A model generated the notes under the pieces. It did not search any database. It saw only the letters and a program-made list of their open reading frames with translations, and had not been told where the DNA came from. Source: Clostridiales bacterium (GTDB lineage: Bacteria > Bacillota > Clostridia > Lachnospirales > Lachnospiraceae). Taken from it: a stretch of DNA of 17,221 nucleotides. Both the position numbers and the translations under genes were made by a program. Below are positions 1 to 7,143 of the stretch, one piece after another. Location: NCBI GenBank assembly GCA_018365455.1, contig JAGZJZ010000095.1:1-17221 (forward strand), written 5' to 3'. Every line of letters begins with the position of its first letter. Within the stretch, counting starts at the first letter, position 1.

Positions 1-383
1 GAAGGTTAGAAAATGCCAGTTCTGCGTTAAGCATTCCAAACCAATGTCCTGGTCCGCCCCCTTCTCTTTCCGTACACTACCTATCATTTACAAAGCGTCT
101 TTTATCAGCTAAACCCCAATATAGTGTTTTAAAACCGGCTAGACTATTAGTGGAATAAACCCTTGCATTATTCTTACAGTTATGTTATATTAAAAAATAA
201 TAAGAGATTCACCCGATCTATTTATGTGTATTTAATGATTTTTCATTTTCTGTGTAAACTTCTGATTTATTCAAATCAAAAACCCCTATTTGTTAAGCAA
301 AGTATGATGATACGTATATATTTAAAAGTTATTCTCTTTTTCATGTAATATATGTATAATGGTACATTTGCACGTGAAGGAGA
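1..383. other. Left-edge gene-poor region
   Basis: No gene is supported here. The first 120 bases are relatively GC-rich; the rest to about 350 is very AT-rich. On the minus strand a 29-codon open frame starts at an ATG at 87 and runs off the left edge, but it has no ribosome binding site and no family I recognise. On the plus strand a 61-codon open frame from a TTG at 163 has low-complexity composition and no ribosome binding site, so it is probably chance. The only functional-looking element is a perfect -10 hexamer at 355-360, just before the first gene. Confidence 0.5.
332..360 (+). promoter_or_regulatory. Candidate promoter for the Rpn-family gene
   Basis: A perfect TATAAT occurs at 355-360, about 20 bases before the likely ribosome binding site at 378-382. 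No good -35 box lies 16-18 bases upstream (TTCTCT at 332-337 is weak). The surrounding DNA is so AT-rich that a chance TATAAT is possible. The 5' untranslated leader would be very short. Confidence 0.35.
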
Positions 384-1250
384 GTGCTGTCGCTGGAAGG
401 AATTGCGTATCAAAACAAAGATATTTTATCTAAAATTTTTGCTGAGTCACTAAAAGAGAAATCATTTTCTGTTTACGGAATTGATTTACCGAAGATTATT
501 GAGGTACTGCCAACCAATCTGCCTGGCATTCAGGTTAATGAACTGAGATTGGATAATTTGTTTTTGCTGGAAGATAACAGCATTGTGCTGGTAGATTATG
601 AAAGTAAATTTTTAAATAATTATATTTTAGGTTATCTGGACTATGTCTGCAGAATATTAAAAAGGCTGGGAAAGGGATGGATGGGGGTGAAAATACGGGT
701 TTTAATCCTGTATACCTCCGATGTGGAACAGGCAAACGATGTTTTGGATATTGGATGCCTCACTTTTAAAATTGAGCAGGCATTTTTATGCGGCTTAGAC
801 ACAGACCGTATTTTTGAAAATATAAAGAAGAAAATAAAATGCCTTAAGAAACTGACAGATGATGAAAAAATGCAAATGATTATATTACCATTGACAGTAA
901 AAGGAAAAGAAGATAAACAAGTTCTTCTAAAAGAGATCATCCTGTTAGAAAAAGAAATAGAAGATGAAAACGACCGAACGTTTATTATGGCAGGACTGCT
1001 GACTTTCGCTGATAAGATTATAAGCAGTCAGCTGGCAGAAGAGATAAGGAGGGAAATTCGTATGTTGAAAGTAGAGAAAATTATATTTGAGGAAGGGTTG
1101 GAGGAAGGTATTGTGGAAGGCGAACACAGAAAGCAGATTAAGATTGCAGAAAACATGATTCGTGCCGGGAAAACCATACAGGAGATAGCAGAAATCACAG
1201 AGATGGCAATAGAAGATATCCTGAAGATACCTAAAAGTATATCAATGTAA
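384..1250 (+). CDS. Rpn / PD-(D/E)XK nuclease-family protein
   Basis: This resembles the Rpn (recombination-promoting nuclease, 'putative transposase') proteins that are abundant in Lachnospiraceae. A PD-(D/E)XK core is visible: Asp57, then 'VDYESK' giving Asp71, Glu73 and Lys75, the expected D...(D/E)xK arrangement. The 'SVYGIDLPKI' and 'LPTNLPGIQVNE' blocks before it fit the family. The C-terminus (about 220-288) is charged and helical with an EEGLEEGIVEGE stretch, as is usual in Rpn proteins. Family knowledge suggests DNA cleavage or recombination, but cellular roles are poorly defined. The start is uncertain: an in-frame stop lies at 375-377, so only GTG 384, CTG 387 or CTG 393 are available, and the ribosome binding site AGGAG (378-382) nearly touches the GTG. 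The 5' end may have been trimmed or frameshifted. It is a single gene, convergent with the next one. Confidence 0.72.
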   Translation: MLSLEGIAYQNKDILSKIFAESLKEKSFSVYGIDLPKIIEVLPTNLPGIQVNELRLDNLFLLEDNSIVLVDYESKFLNNYILGYLDYVCRILKRLGKGWMGVKIRVLILYTSDVEQANDVLDIGCLTFKIEQAFLCGLDTDRIFENIKKKIKCLKKLTDDEKMQMIILPLTVKGKEDKQVLLKEIILLEKEIEDENDRTFIMAGLLTFADKIISSQLAEEIRREIRMLKVEKIIFEEGLEEGIVEGEHRKQIKIAENMIRAGKTIQEIAEITEMAIEDILKIPKSISM

Positions 1251-1273
1251 GAGAATAGGAAAACTGCATGATC

Positions 1274-1376
1274 TGTCCCGAATGAAGGGCACATAGCGGG
1301 CTATGTAACCTGAATTCGGGGCAAATATGCCGCAAAGTGGGGCGTGCAGATGGCGGGGATGAATTTTAAAACACGC
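1274..1376. repeat. Structured intergenic element: 50-nt hairpin plus second stem
   Basis: Arms at 1274-1283 and 1314-1323 pair over 10 bp with one G-U. Inside them, opposed GA dinucleotides (1284-1285 and 1312-1313) make a tandem G-A mismatch. AGG/CCT (1286-1288 with 1309-1311) follows, then a 2x2 internal loop, and ACATAG/CTATGT (1291-1296 with 1301-1306) capped by a CGGG tetraloop. A second possible stem pairs GCGTG (1342-1346) with CACGC (1372-1376). There is no U-run on either strand, so this is not a classical intrinsic terminator, although it lies between convergent genes. It could be a dispersed palindromic repeat, a small RNA or a termination/processing structure. Confidence 0.55.
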
Positions 1377-1406
1377 TCTAGCTTAAAAGTCTGCTGGCAT
1401 GGAGAT

Positions 1407-3626
1407 TTATTTACGGTACATTTTATAGATCCTGTTGGGTGTGTAGCCAGGAACGGCCTTCTTCCAACTGGATTTACCAATGGTTTTCAAATATTTGTTG
1501 GTATATTTACCGGAATTTTTAGTGTCCATGTATTTGAACACGTTATATGCTTTTTTACCGCTGATGCCCATATACAGACCCTGCGCTGTTTCACCGGGTT
1601 CGTCGGCATAACTTCTTATGATAAAGGAATCGATCATCGGATTACAAGCCGCTTTGTAGTATCCGTATGCGATTGCTGCGGCTTGTACGTCTTCTCCTTT
1701 TGAGGAACTGAATCCCTGTTCGGATAAGATGATACGGGTTTTTGAGCCATAGTGCTTTTTAACGTAGTTGGTTAATACCTGTATATTTTCCATCGTGACA
1801 TAAGGTGAATCTTCTTTGGAAGAAATAGCGCTGTTATTCCAGAAATCAGGACTGGTTAACGGAGCCGGATAGGCGTGAAACGCCACATTCCAATCAATAC
1901 CGCTTTGCATACTTTTTATTTTCTTAGCAAAAGAATTCATAAAGTCTTTTGCCGTATAACCTGCATCGGCGGTATTCCAGCAATGATCCAGACAGATGAA
2001 TACTTTGGAATTATTCCATTTGCTCTTTACCGCGTTATATAGGGAACGGAAAGCATAAGAGTAAGAATTGATAAATTTATTCTTGCTCATACTTCCTTTA
2101 TAGTTCCAAAGATTGCAGGAATTTACTTCATTACCTAAAATCCAGTTGGATATCAGGCAATCACTGGTGCTGAATTTTGAGGCAAGGAAACTGAAGATTG
2201 CTTCCATTTTTTCTCTTGCCGCTTTGTTGGAAGTATTCCAGGTATAAAGGATATGTCCTTCGCTTCTTGCTTCGGGAGCAATCAAATCCTGATAACTTCC
2301 ATCTCCCCAATCCAGGCCTAACTGTAACGTTACATTAATGCCCTTTGAGTTAAATTCTGATACTGCAATTTCATATCCCCTTAAACTGTTAAATCGATAA
2401 GTTTTTCCGTTATATTTATAAGTCGTATCCGGATTCGATAAAATAGTGGATGCGTATAAGTTTAGAAATGTGTTCTTGGCATCAACTCTTTCCACATCCT
2501 GAGTAGTTGTAAACTGTATCCCTTTTTTGGTCTTACCGGTTTCATAGGCATGGCGGTTTTGGGCAGTGTTTTCGGGACTCGTTACGTATTTGGAACTGCT
2601 GATCACTTTATATCCTTTTTTCTGTTTGACTGCAATGGCGTATTTAGCCATAATATATCCTTTATTGGGTTCGGCAGTATTCAGGGTAAAGCTTACGGAG
2701 GTTTTCTTTGTTGATTTTGCAGCTCTTTTTAAAATCTTACCGGAACTCGGATCCACGGTAACGAGATAGTAGTAGGAATCTGTGCTTTTAATCCGTTTGG
2801 TGATTTTGGCTTTAATGTAAATTTTATCTACACCGCTGCCTTTACAGCTTGTGATTCGTGCTGAATTGGATTTTGGGGCGTATTCTTTTAGCTTTTTCCA
2901 TTTTGCATATACCGAAATGTTACCACTGGTTCCAGCTGTAATATTTTTGATTTGCTTTTTGTATTGTTTATCCAGAAACCATCCGGAAAAGGAATACCCA
3001 TTCCGGGAAGGAGTTCTTAATGTTACATTTTGTGATGTCAAATAGGAAGCAGGATTTCCCTGTGCATTTTTTCCGCCGTTTAATATGTAGGTTATCGTGT
3101 ATGTAGTATTTTTTGTATTTACTTTATCGGAAGAGGACACTTCCGTTTGGTTTTCTTTCCCACGTTGCTGTTTTGATCCCAATGATATATCCGCAGATTC
3201 TTCTTCCGGTTTTGTAAGAGGTTCTGTTACTTTTTCTGTAATTTCTTTTTCTGTAATATCTGTTTCTGTCAAATTCGGTTCTGTAATTTCTGTCTCATCT
3301 TTTTTTTCGGTCAGAGGTGTTTCAGATTCGGAAGAAGAGGTCTGGTTATTCGAGTTGAATTCCGATTCATCTGAAGTTTCAGGATTTCCATTTACAGATT
3401 CCGTCGAACTAGATGTATTGTTCTCGCGTTCTCCTGCTTCAGTTTCATTTGTTTCTGTTATCGGAAGTCCTGCCATTGCTGCTTGATTCTTTTGATTTTG
3501 ATAATCCTGTGCCGTATTTGCTGTCAATGGTGCTTCTGCTGCCAGTGCAGTAACTTGGTTCGTAGGTAGAGCTGTCGGAATAGCGATCGATAGCGCTAAG
3601 AGGACTGCCATTAATTTCTTTTTCAT
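1407..3626 (-). CDS. Secreted putative glycoside hydrolase (InlB repeat + DUF5722-like domain)
   Basis: A 739-residue exported protein, probably acting on an extracellular polysaccharide or glycoconjugate. In order: signal peptide (about 1-30, basic start, hydrophobic core, Ala-rich end); Ser/Thr/Glu-rich spacer (about 45-165) with irregular T-E-x repeats; a Listeria-Bacteroides/InlB B-type repeat (about 175-245, 'NGYSFSGWFLDKQY' and 'VYAKWKK'); a beta-rich module (about 256-345); and a DUF5722-like catalytic region (about 370-739). That region has clan-A TIM-barrel hallmarks: Asn-Glu in 'WILGNEVN' (Glu500, putative acid/base) and 'ILSEQG' (Glu636, putative nucleophile). No LPXTG motif is seen, so it is probably released or weakly wall-associated. 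The start is the internal ATG at 3626, preceded by GGGAG with 6-nt spacing, rather than the ATG at 3659. It lies 62 bp after the response regulator with no visible terminator between, so co-transcription is plausible. The substrate is unknown. Confidence 0.8.
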   Translation of the reverse strand: MKKKLMAVLLALSIAIPTALPTNQVTALAAEAPLTANTAQDYQNQKNQAAMAGLPITETNETEAGERENNTSSSTESVNGNPETSDESEFNSNNQTSSSESETPLTEKKDETEITEPNLTETDITEKEITEKVTEPLTKPEEESADISLGSKQQRGKENQTEVSSSDKVNTKNTTYTITYILNGGKNAQGNPASYLTSQNVTLRTPSRNGYSFSGWFLDKQYKKQIKNITAGTSGNISVYAKWKKLKEYAPKSNSARITSCKGSGVDKIYIKAKITKRIKSTDSYYYLVTVDPSSGKILKRAAKSTKKTSVSFTLNTAEPNKGYIMAKYAIAVKQKKGYKVISSSKYVTSPENTAQNRHAYETGKTKKGIQFTTTQDVERVDAKNTFLNLYASTILSNPDTTYKYNGKTYRFNSLRGYEIAVSEFNSKGINVTLQLGLDWGDGSYQDLIAPEARSEGHILYTWNTSNKAAREKMEAIFSFLASKFSTSDCLISNWILGNEVNSCNLWNYKGSMSKNKFINSYSYAFRSLYNAVKSKWNNSKVFICLDHCWNTADAGYTAKDFMNSFAKKIKSMQSGIDWNVAFHAYPAPLTSPDFWNNSAISSKEDSPYVTMENIQVLTNYVKKHYGSKTRIILSEQGFSSSKGEDVQAAAIAYGYYKAACNPMIDSFIIRSYADEPGETAQGLYMGISGKKAYNVFKYMDTKNSGKYTNKYLKTIGKSSWKKAVPGYTPNRIYKMYRK

Positions 3627-3632
3627 ATAAAT

Positions 3633-3637
3633 CTCCC
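3633..3637 (-). promoter_or_regulatory. Ribosome binding site fixing the start of the secreted hydrolase
   Basis: GGGAG on the minus strand lies 6 nt before the ATG at 3626, and that ATG is directly followed by a typical signal peptide (MKKKLMAV). The longer frame starting at 3659 would place 11 extra residues, including charged ones, before the signal sequence and lacks a comparable site. Confidence 0.7.
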
Positions 3638-3688
3638 ATCCTGCATATTTTTTACGCATGAAAATAATTTAATAGAATTAAAATATAT

Positions 3689-5197
3689 TTAACTTTTATT
3701 ACGAAGTGCATAATCTTTTGGAGAGTATCCGTAAGATTTTTTGAAACGTTTACTGAAGTAAAAGACATCCGAATATCCCACCTGCTCCGCTATTTCAGAA
3801 ATTTTATATTGATTGGATTCCAAAAGTCGTTTGGAGGCTTCCATACGAACATTTGTAATATATTGGAGTATGGATATGTCATTTACTTTCTTAAACACGC
3901 TGCCCATATAAGAGGGGTTTAACTGAAAAATATCACCGATCTGGGCTACGGATAGATCCTGGTTATGGTAGTGTTCATCAATATAGGACATCAGTTTTTT
4001 ACTCAGTGCCACATCAGAAGGAGAGGTGTCATTTTGCTGGATGCATTGCAGCCCGTAATGGATTGCTGTATTTTTTAAACTTTCCAGTGTATACTCTTCA
4101 TCCAATATGGAAGAAATAAATTCATTTATGTTTGTGGGTGTATTCTCCAGTATGTGATAATAAATATGGAAGGTCATAAATAATTCCGTTACGATCAGAT
4201 ACAGATAGTCCACACTGTGCTTTTTCTCAATGGATGAAAATAACACTTCAATGTAATCGGAAAATGTCTTCTCATCTTTACCATTGAGATGTAAGGTAAT
4301 GTTTTGTCTGATTTTAGGCAGATCAATGGAATAATCAGGTTCCCGGGTGGCGGCATACTCCAGCAGGAGGTTTGAGCCGGACGAAAAATAGCGTTGGCTC
4401 AATCCATGGAGAACCCGTTTGAAGTATGGATTCCAGCTTTCAGTTAAGGAAAACAGATTACCTACGCTTAAAAACACAAAATGTTTTTCCTTCTCCACAA
4501 ATTCTGTTAACACGCTGCCAATATGATGGGAAGCCTGCCGGGCTGTAAAAAAGATCTGCAGTACATAAATGTATTCCGCTTCCTGGGTATATTCACACTG
4601 GAAACCTTCCAGTCTTAGAGCAGTGATCAAACGATGTACCGCCATCTCTGTATTTTCAAAAACAAAGGCCCCGATATAAAGTGCGTGGGTAATCTGTAAA
4701 AATTCCGGATAATTCGTATAAAGCCCCTGAATATCCAGTGAACCGTTCTGCACATTTGTAAGAGCAGTACATTTTTCATAATGATTGAGTTTTTCAATCT
4801 GGCGGTGCTGTTTTTTGGAGAGGGCAATTTTTTCAATACAGTCCTCCAGCGTACTTTTCAGTACCAGGGTGTCTACCGGTTTTAGCAGATAGTCGGTAAC
4901 TCCATACCGCATAGCCGTACGGGCATATTCAAAGTCATTATAGCCGGATAGAATGATTATTTTTGTCTGGGGATAATCCTCATGAATTTGTTCCGCTGCC
5001 TGGATCCCGGTCATTTTAGGCATTTTAATATCCAGTATAATGATATCCACCGGATGCTGCTCCAGCAGTTCCATAACTTCCATTCCATTTTCAGCCTCAC
5101 CAATAAAGTTCAGATTCAGAGCAGTCCATGGAATTATTTTTTTTAAACGCTGCCGGATGAAATATTCATCGTCAGCGATCAGAAGATTTAAGGCCAT
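3689..5197 (-). CDS. YesN-type response regulator, AraC-family output domain
   Basis: A 502-residue transcription regulator. The N-terminal receiver domain (1 to about 120) has the acidic pair in 'IADDEY' (Asp9, Asp10), the phosphoacceptor Asp56 in 'IIILDIKMPKMTG' and conserved Lys106 in 'LLKPVD'. A long middle region (about 130-390) has no clear motif, as is usual for YesN proteins. The C-terminal 100 residues form an AraC/XylS double helix-turn-helix ending in 'EIAEQVGYSDVFYFSKRFKKSYGYSPKDY'. The start is ATG 5197 because the receiver domain begins there and AGGAGG lies upstream; the open frame reaches back to 5458 only as overlap with the kinase. The first 26 bp overlap the kinase gene, indicating translational coupling. 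By family analogy it activates neighbouring carbohydrate uptake genes when phosphorylated, and the divergent region 6909-7143 is the obvious target. Confidence 0.92.
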   Translation of the reverse strand: MALNLLIADDEYFIRQRLKKIIPWTALNLNFIGEAENGMEVMELLEQHPVDIIILDIKMPKMTGIQAAEQIHEDYPQTKIIILSGYNDFEYARTAMRYGVTDYLLKPVDTLVLKSTLEDCIEKIALSKKQHRQIEKLNHYEKCTALTNVQNGSLDIQGLYTNYPEFLQITHALYIGAFVFENTEMAVHRLITALRLEGFQCEYTQEAEYIYVLQIFFTARQASHHIGSVLTEFVEKEKHFVFLSVGNLFSLTESWNPYFKRVLHGLSQRYFSSGSNLLLEYAATREPDYSIDLPKIRQNITLHLNGKDEKTFSDYIEVLFSSIEKKHSVDYLYLIVTELFMTFHIYYHILENTPTNINEFISSILDEEYTLESLKNTAIHYGLQCIQQNDTSPSDVALSKKLMSYIDEHYHNQDLSVAQIGDIFQLNPSYMGSVFKKVNDISILQYITNVRMEASKRLLESNQYKISEIAEQVGYSDVFYFSKRFKKSYGYSPKDYALRNKS

Positions 5198-6908
5198 TTT
5201 GATTTGCGGCCTCCTTTCCAATTGTAATTGTTGTGATACAGCCTCCCTCAGGGCGATTGGCGATTTCCAGACCATATTCCGTTCCATAATAAAGCTGGAT
5301 ACGCTGATGGATGTTTTTGATGCCAAAGTGGTCGCTGCCTGTCTGCCATATCTGGTCATAAGCTTCTTTTGAAAAACCAATGCCGTTGTCCTGTACAACA
5401 ATACGAATAGCGTCAGTATATTCTGTGACCATGATTTCCAGGATACCTTTATATTCAAGTTCTTTGATACCGTGATAAATACTATTTTCTACAATGGGCT
5501 GTAAAAGCAGCTTCAGGCAGGGATATTCATAGAGGGATCTGGGACAGTGAATATAGTAGTCAAATTTGTTGAAGTACCGTACCTGCATAATGTGCAGATA
5601 GGCTTCTGTGATTTCCAGCTCTTCTTTTATTGTAATGTAAAACTTACCATTACTCAAGCCTTCCCGGTAAAAAGTTGATAAATTCATAACAATATCAATC
5701 AAAGTCTCTTTTTCATCTATTTCAGCAAGAGAACAGATATTATCCAGGGTGTTATAGAGAAAGTGGGGATTTACCTGCTGTTGTAGGAGATCCAGAGAAA
5801 TCTTTGTTTTCATTTTCTGGGATTCCAGCAAGTCATTTTTTAATTTCTCCTGGGCTGTAATCATGCTGTTAAAAGCTTTGAATAACTCACCGATTTCCGT
5901 ATCGCTGCACTCTTCCTGTACGGGTGTCCAGATTCCCTCCTTAATCGTCCGGGTGTGATGTATCAGATGGTCGAGGGGGGAACTGATCGTATGGGAAACT
6001 TTATGGGACACGTAGATGCACACTGCGATACATACCAGTGTGATCATCATGGTGATAAAAAATAAAAACATGGATGGCCTGATAAAATCCAGCAGGTTGA
6101 TTTCGTTAATAATGTACCAGTCCAGGGTTGGAAAATACTTATATAGTATAATGGAATGGGACGTAAATCTGGATTCATCCCCGGTAGTGGGCTTTAATAA
6201 AGAAAATGAATCATATTGAGAGCCAAGGCTGATAGAATTATCGGAACTTCGCACTTTGCCTGTTTCATCTGCCATGAATATGTGGTTCGTGTCCGTAGCC
6301 TTATCCCGGTATATCTGGGAAATCGTATGTTCCGGAATGGATATTTCGATGTAACCCAATAGAGCAGCAGTCTGGTAATGGTAAAAGGGACGGATTAAAG
6401 AGACTGCAGCTATATTTTGATATCGGTTTGTCTGCGGATGTTTTGTGCGCAGTACCCAGACTGCTTCGGAATCCACAGGTACGCCTTCCAGAGTCGTATC
6501 ATAAGGGTAAATCTCCGTAGTGGCTATCATATCCTTATCGGAGGAATATATCGTTACTGCATGTATAAAGGGAGTAGCCTGTACAATGCGGTTGATTTGT
6601 CCGGTTATATTTCTCTTATCATCCGCATTAAAATCAGTACGGTTGTCTTTGTATTTTCGCATCAGAGACTGGACTGTATTATCGATTATGATTGTTTTCG
6701 AATAATTTTTAGTAGATGTCAAATAATAATCAAGCTGAGAAGAAATATAGTCTAACTGCCTCAGTGCAGAGTTTGCTTCCAAACTGATAAAATGTTTATA
6801 AAAAATAAAGGATGTACTCAGAAGCAAAACTACCATAAATGCAATGGCAATGCCGGCACTGCTCAGGAAAAATTTAGATTGTATCGAAGCAGATTTTTTC
6901 TTATTCAT
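5172..6908 (-). CDS. YesM-type membrane sensor histidine kinase
   Basis: A 578-residue sensor of the Lyt/YesM histidine kinase class (His_kinase PF06580 plus HATPase_c). Transmembrane helices lie at about 13-37 and 279-301 and bracket a roughly 240-residue extracellular Cache-like sensor region. A HAMP-type linker (about 302-355) and a coiled stretch follow. The phosphoacceptor is His382 in 'QQQVNPHFLYNTLDNI'. The ATP-binding domain has the N box 'PIVENSIYHG' (Asn475), the G1 box 'DNGIGF' (507-512) and a later 'FGIKNIHQRI' block. ATG 6908 follows a GGAAAGGA ribosome binding site. It overlaps the response regulator by 26 bp, so the two form a cognate pair. It is divergent from the sugar transporter genes, which fits sensing of an extracellular sugar or of the loaded binding protein; the ligand cannot be deduced. 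Confidence 0.93.
   Translation of the reverse strand: MNKKKSASIQSKFFLSSAGIAIAFMVVLLLSTSFIFYKHFISLEANSALRQLDYISSQLDYYLTSTKNYSKTIIIDNTVQSLMRKYKDNRTDFNADDKRNITGQINRIVQATPFIHAVTIYSSDKDMIATTEIYPYDTTLEGVPVDSEAVWVLRTKHPQTNRYQNIAAVSLIRPFYHYQTAALLGYIEISIPEHTISQIYRDKATDTNHIFMADETGKVRSSDNSISLGSQYDSFSLLKPTTGDESRFTSHSIILYKYFPTLDWYIINEINLLDFIRPSMFLFFITMMITLVCIAVCIYVSHKVSHTISSPLDHLIHHTRTIKEGIWTPVQEECSDTEIGELFKAFNSMITAQEKLKNDLLESQKMKTKISLDLLQQQVNPHFLYNTLDNICSLAEIDEKETLIDIVMNLSTFYREGLSNGKFYITIKEELEITEAYLHIMQVRYFNKFDYYIHCPRSLYEYPCLKLLLQPIVENSIYHGIKELEYKGILEIMVTEYTDAIRIVVQDNGIGFSKEAYDQIWQTGSDHFGIKNIHQRIQLYYGTEYGLEIANRPEGGCITTITIGKEAANQNGLKSSDR
5210..5215 (-). promoter_or_regulatory. Ribosome binding site of the response regulator inside the kinase gene
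   Basis: AGGAGG on the minus strand sits within the last codons of the sensor kinase, 12 nt before the ATG at 5197. The spacing is slightly long, but this is the only strong site near the start of the receiver domain. It supports a coupled start rather than one of the upstream in-frame candidates. Confidence 0.6.
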
Positions 6909-6979
6909 TAAAAAATTCCTTTCCTATAAATATAGAGAATTTTATTATCTCCTATTATCTTCCTTATATTATATTATTT

Positions 6980-6994
6980 TAGACAAAAAGTCTA
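6980..6994. promoter_or_regulatory. Palindrome, candidate operator
   Basis: TAGAC and GTCTA arms surround five A residues. A further pair, TCCTTA (6961-6966) and TAAGGA (6997-7002), encloses it asymmetrically. It lies immediately upstream of a possible -10 box for the kinase gene (minus strand, 6973-6968). It could be a regulator site or simply a small hairpin in the kinase leader. Confidence 0.35.
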
Positions 6995-7008
6995 CGTAAG
7001 GAATATGC

Positions 7009-7040
7009 TTTTTGTAAATGAAATGCAAAATGTACAAAAA
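7009..7040. promoter_or_regulatory. 8-bp inverted repeat, candidate regulator site for the transporter operon
   Basis: TTTTTGTA (7009-7016) and TACAAAAA (7033-7040) are exact inverted copies whose centres are 24 bp apart. They sit 40-70 bp upstream of the TATAAT at 7080, where an AraC-type activator would bind. In such AT-rich DNA an 8-bp match could be chance. Confidence 0.35.
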
Positions 7041-7079
7041 AAATAGAAAATGACCATTCTAATTTACCGGAAAATTTTT

Positions 7080-7085
7080 TATAAT
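7080..7085 (+). promoter_or_regulatory. -10 box of the transporter operon
   Basis: A perfect TATAAT lies 43 bases upstream of the binding-protein ribosome site (GGAGGAG, 7129-7135), giving a leader of about 50 nt. The hexamer 17 bases upstream (TTCTAA) is a poor -35 match, consistent with activator dependence. Confidence 0.45.
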
Positions 7086-7143
7086 GATTAAGACTTAAGA
7101 AATGAAAACTTAAAAAAATATAAAAAACGGAGGAGAAGAAGCA

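Larger units (their letters stand above)
6909..7143. promoter_or_regulatory. Divergent control region between sensor kinase and sugar transporter operons
   Basis: An AT-rich 235-bp region that must drive both directions. Visible elements are a TATAAT at 7080-7085 toward the transporter, with no convincing -35 box; a possible minus-strand TATAAT at 6973-6968 toward the kinase; a palindrome at 6980-6994; and an 8-bp inverted repeat at 7009-7016/7033-7040. The binding-protein ribosome site GGAGGAG (7129-7135) closes it. Weak -35 matches fit a promoter needing an activator, as expected for control by an AraC-type regulator. No catabolite-repression cre box was recognised. Confidence 0.5.

Noticed and set aside
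1..87. 29-codon minus-strand open frame running off the left edge
   Set aside because: No ribosome binding site before the ATG and no recognisable motif; too short to support as a gene.
163..348. 61-codon plus-strand open frame from TTG
   Set aside because: AT-rich composition, no ribosome binding site, no family resemblance.
1274..1323. Simple bidirectional terminator between convergent genes
   Set aside because: The hairpin has no U-run on either side and contains ordered internal loops, so it was listed as a structured element instead.
1344..1703. 119-codon plus-strand open frame
   Set aside because: It lies opposite the C-terminal end of the secreted hydrolase, which has clear motifs, and has no ribosome binding site or recognisable protein pattern.
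3097..3486. 129-codon plus-strand open frame rich in Ser and Val
   Set aside because: It is the antisense image of the low-complexity Thr/Glu/Ser spacer of the secreted hydrolase; repeats produce a long open frame by composition.
5198..5458. 87-residue N-terminal extension of the response regulator frame
   Set aside because: It overlaps the ATP-binding domain of the kinase in another frame, and the receiver domain starts at ATG 5197 with an AGGAGG upstream.
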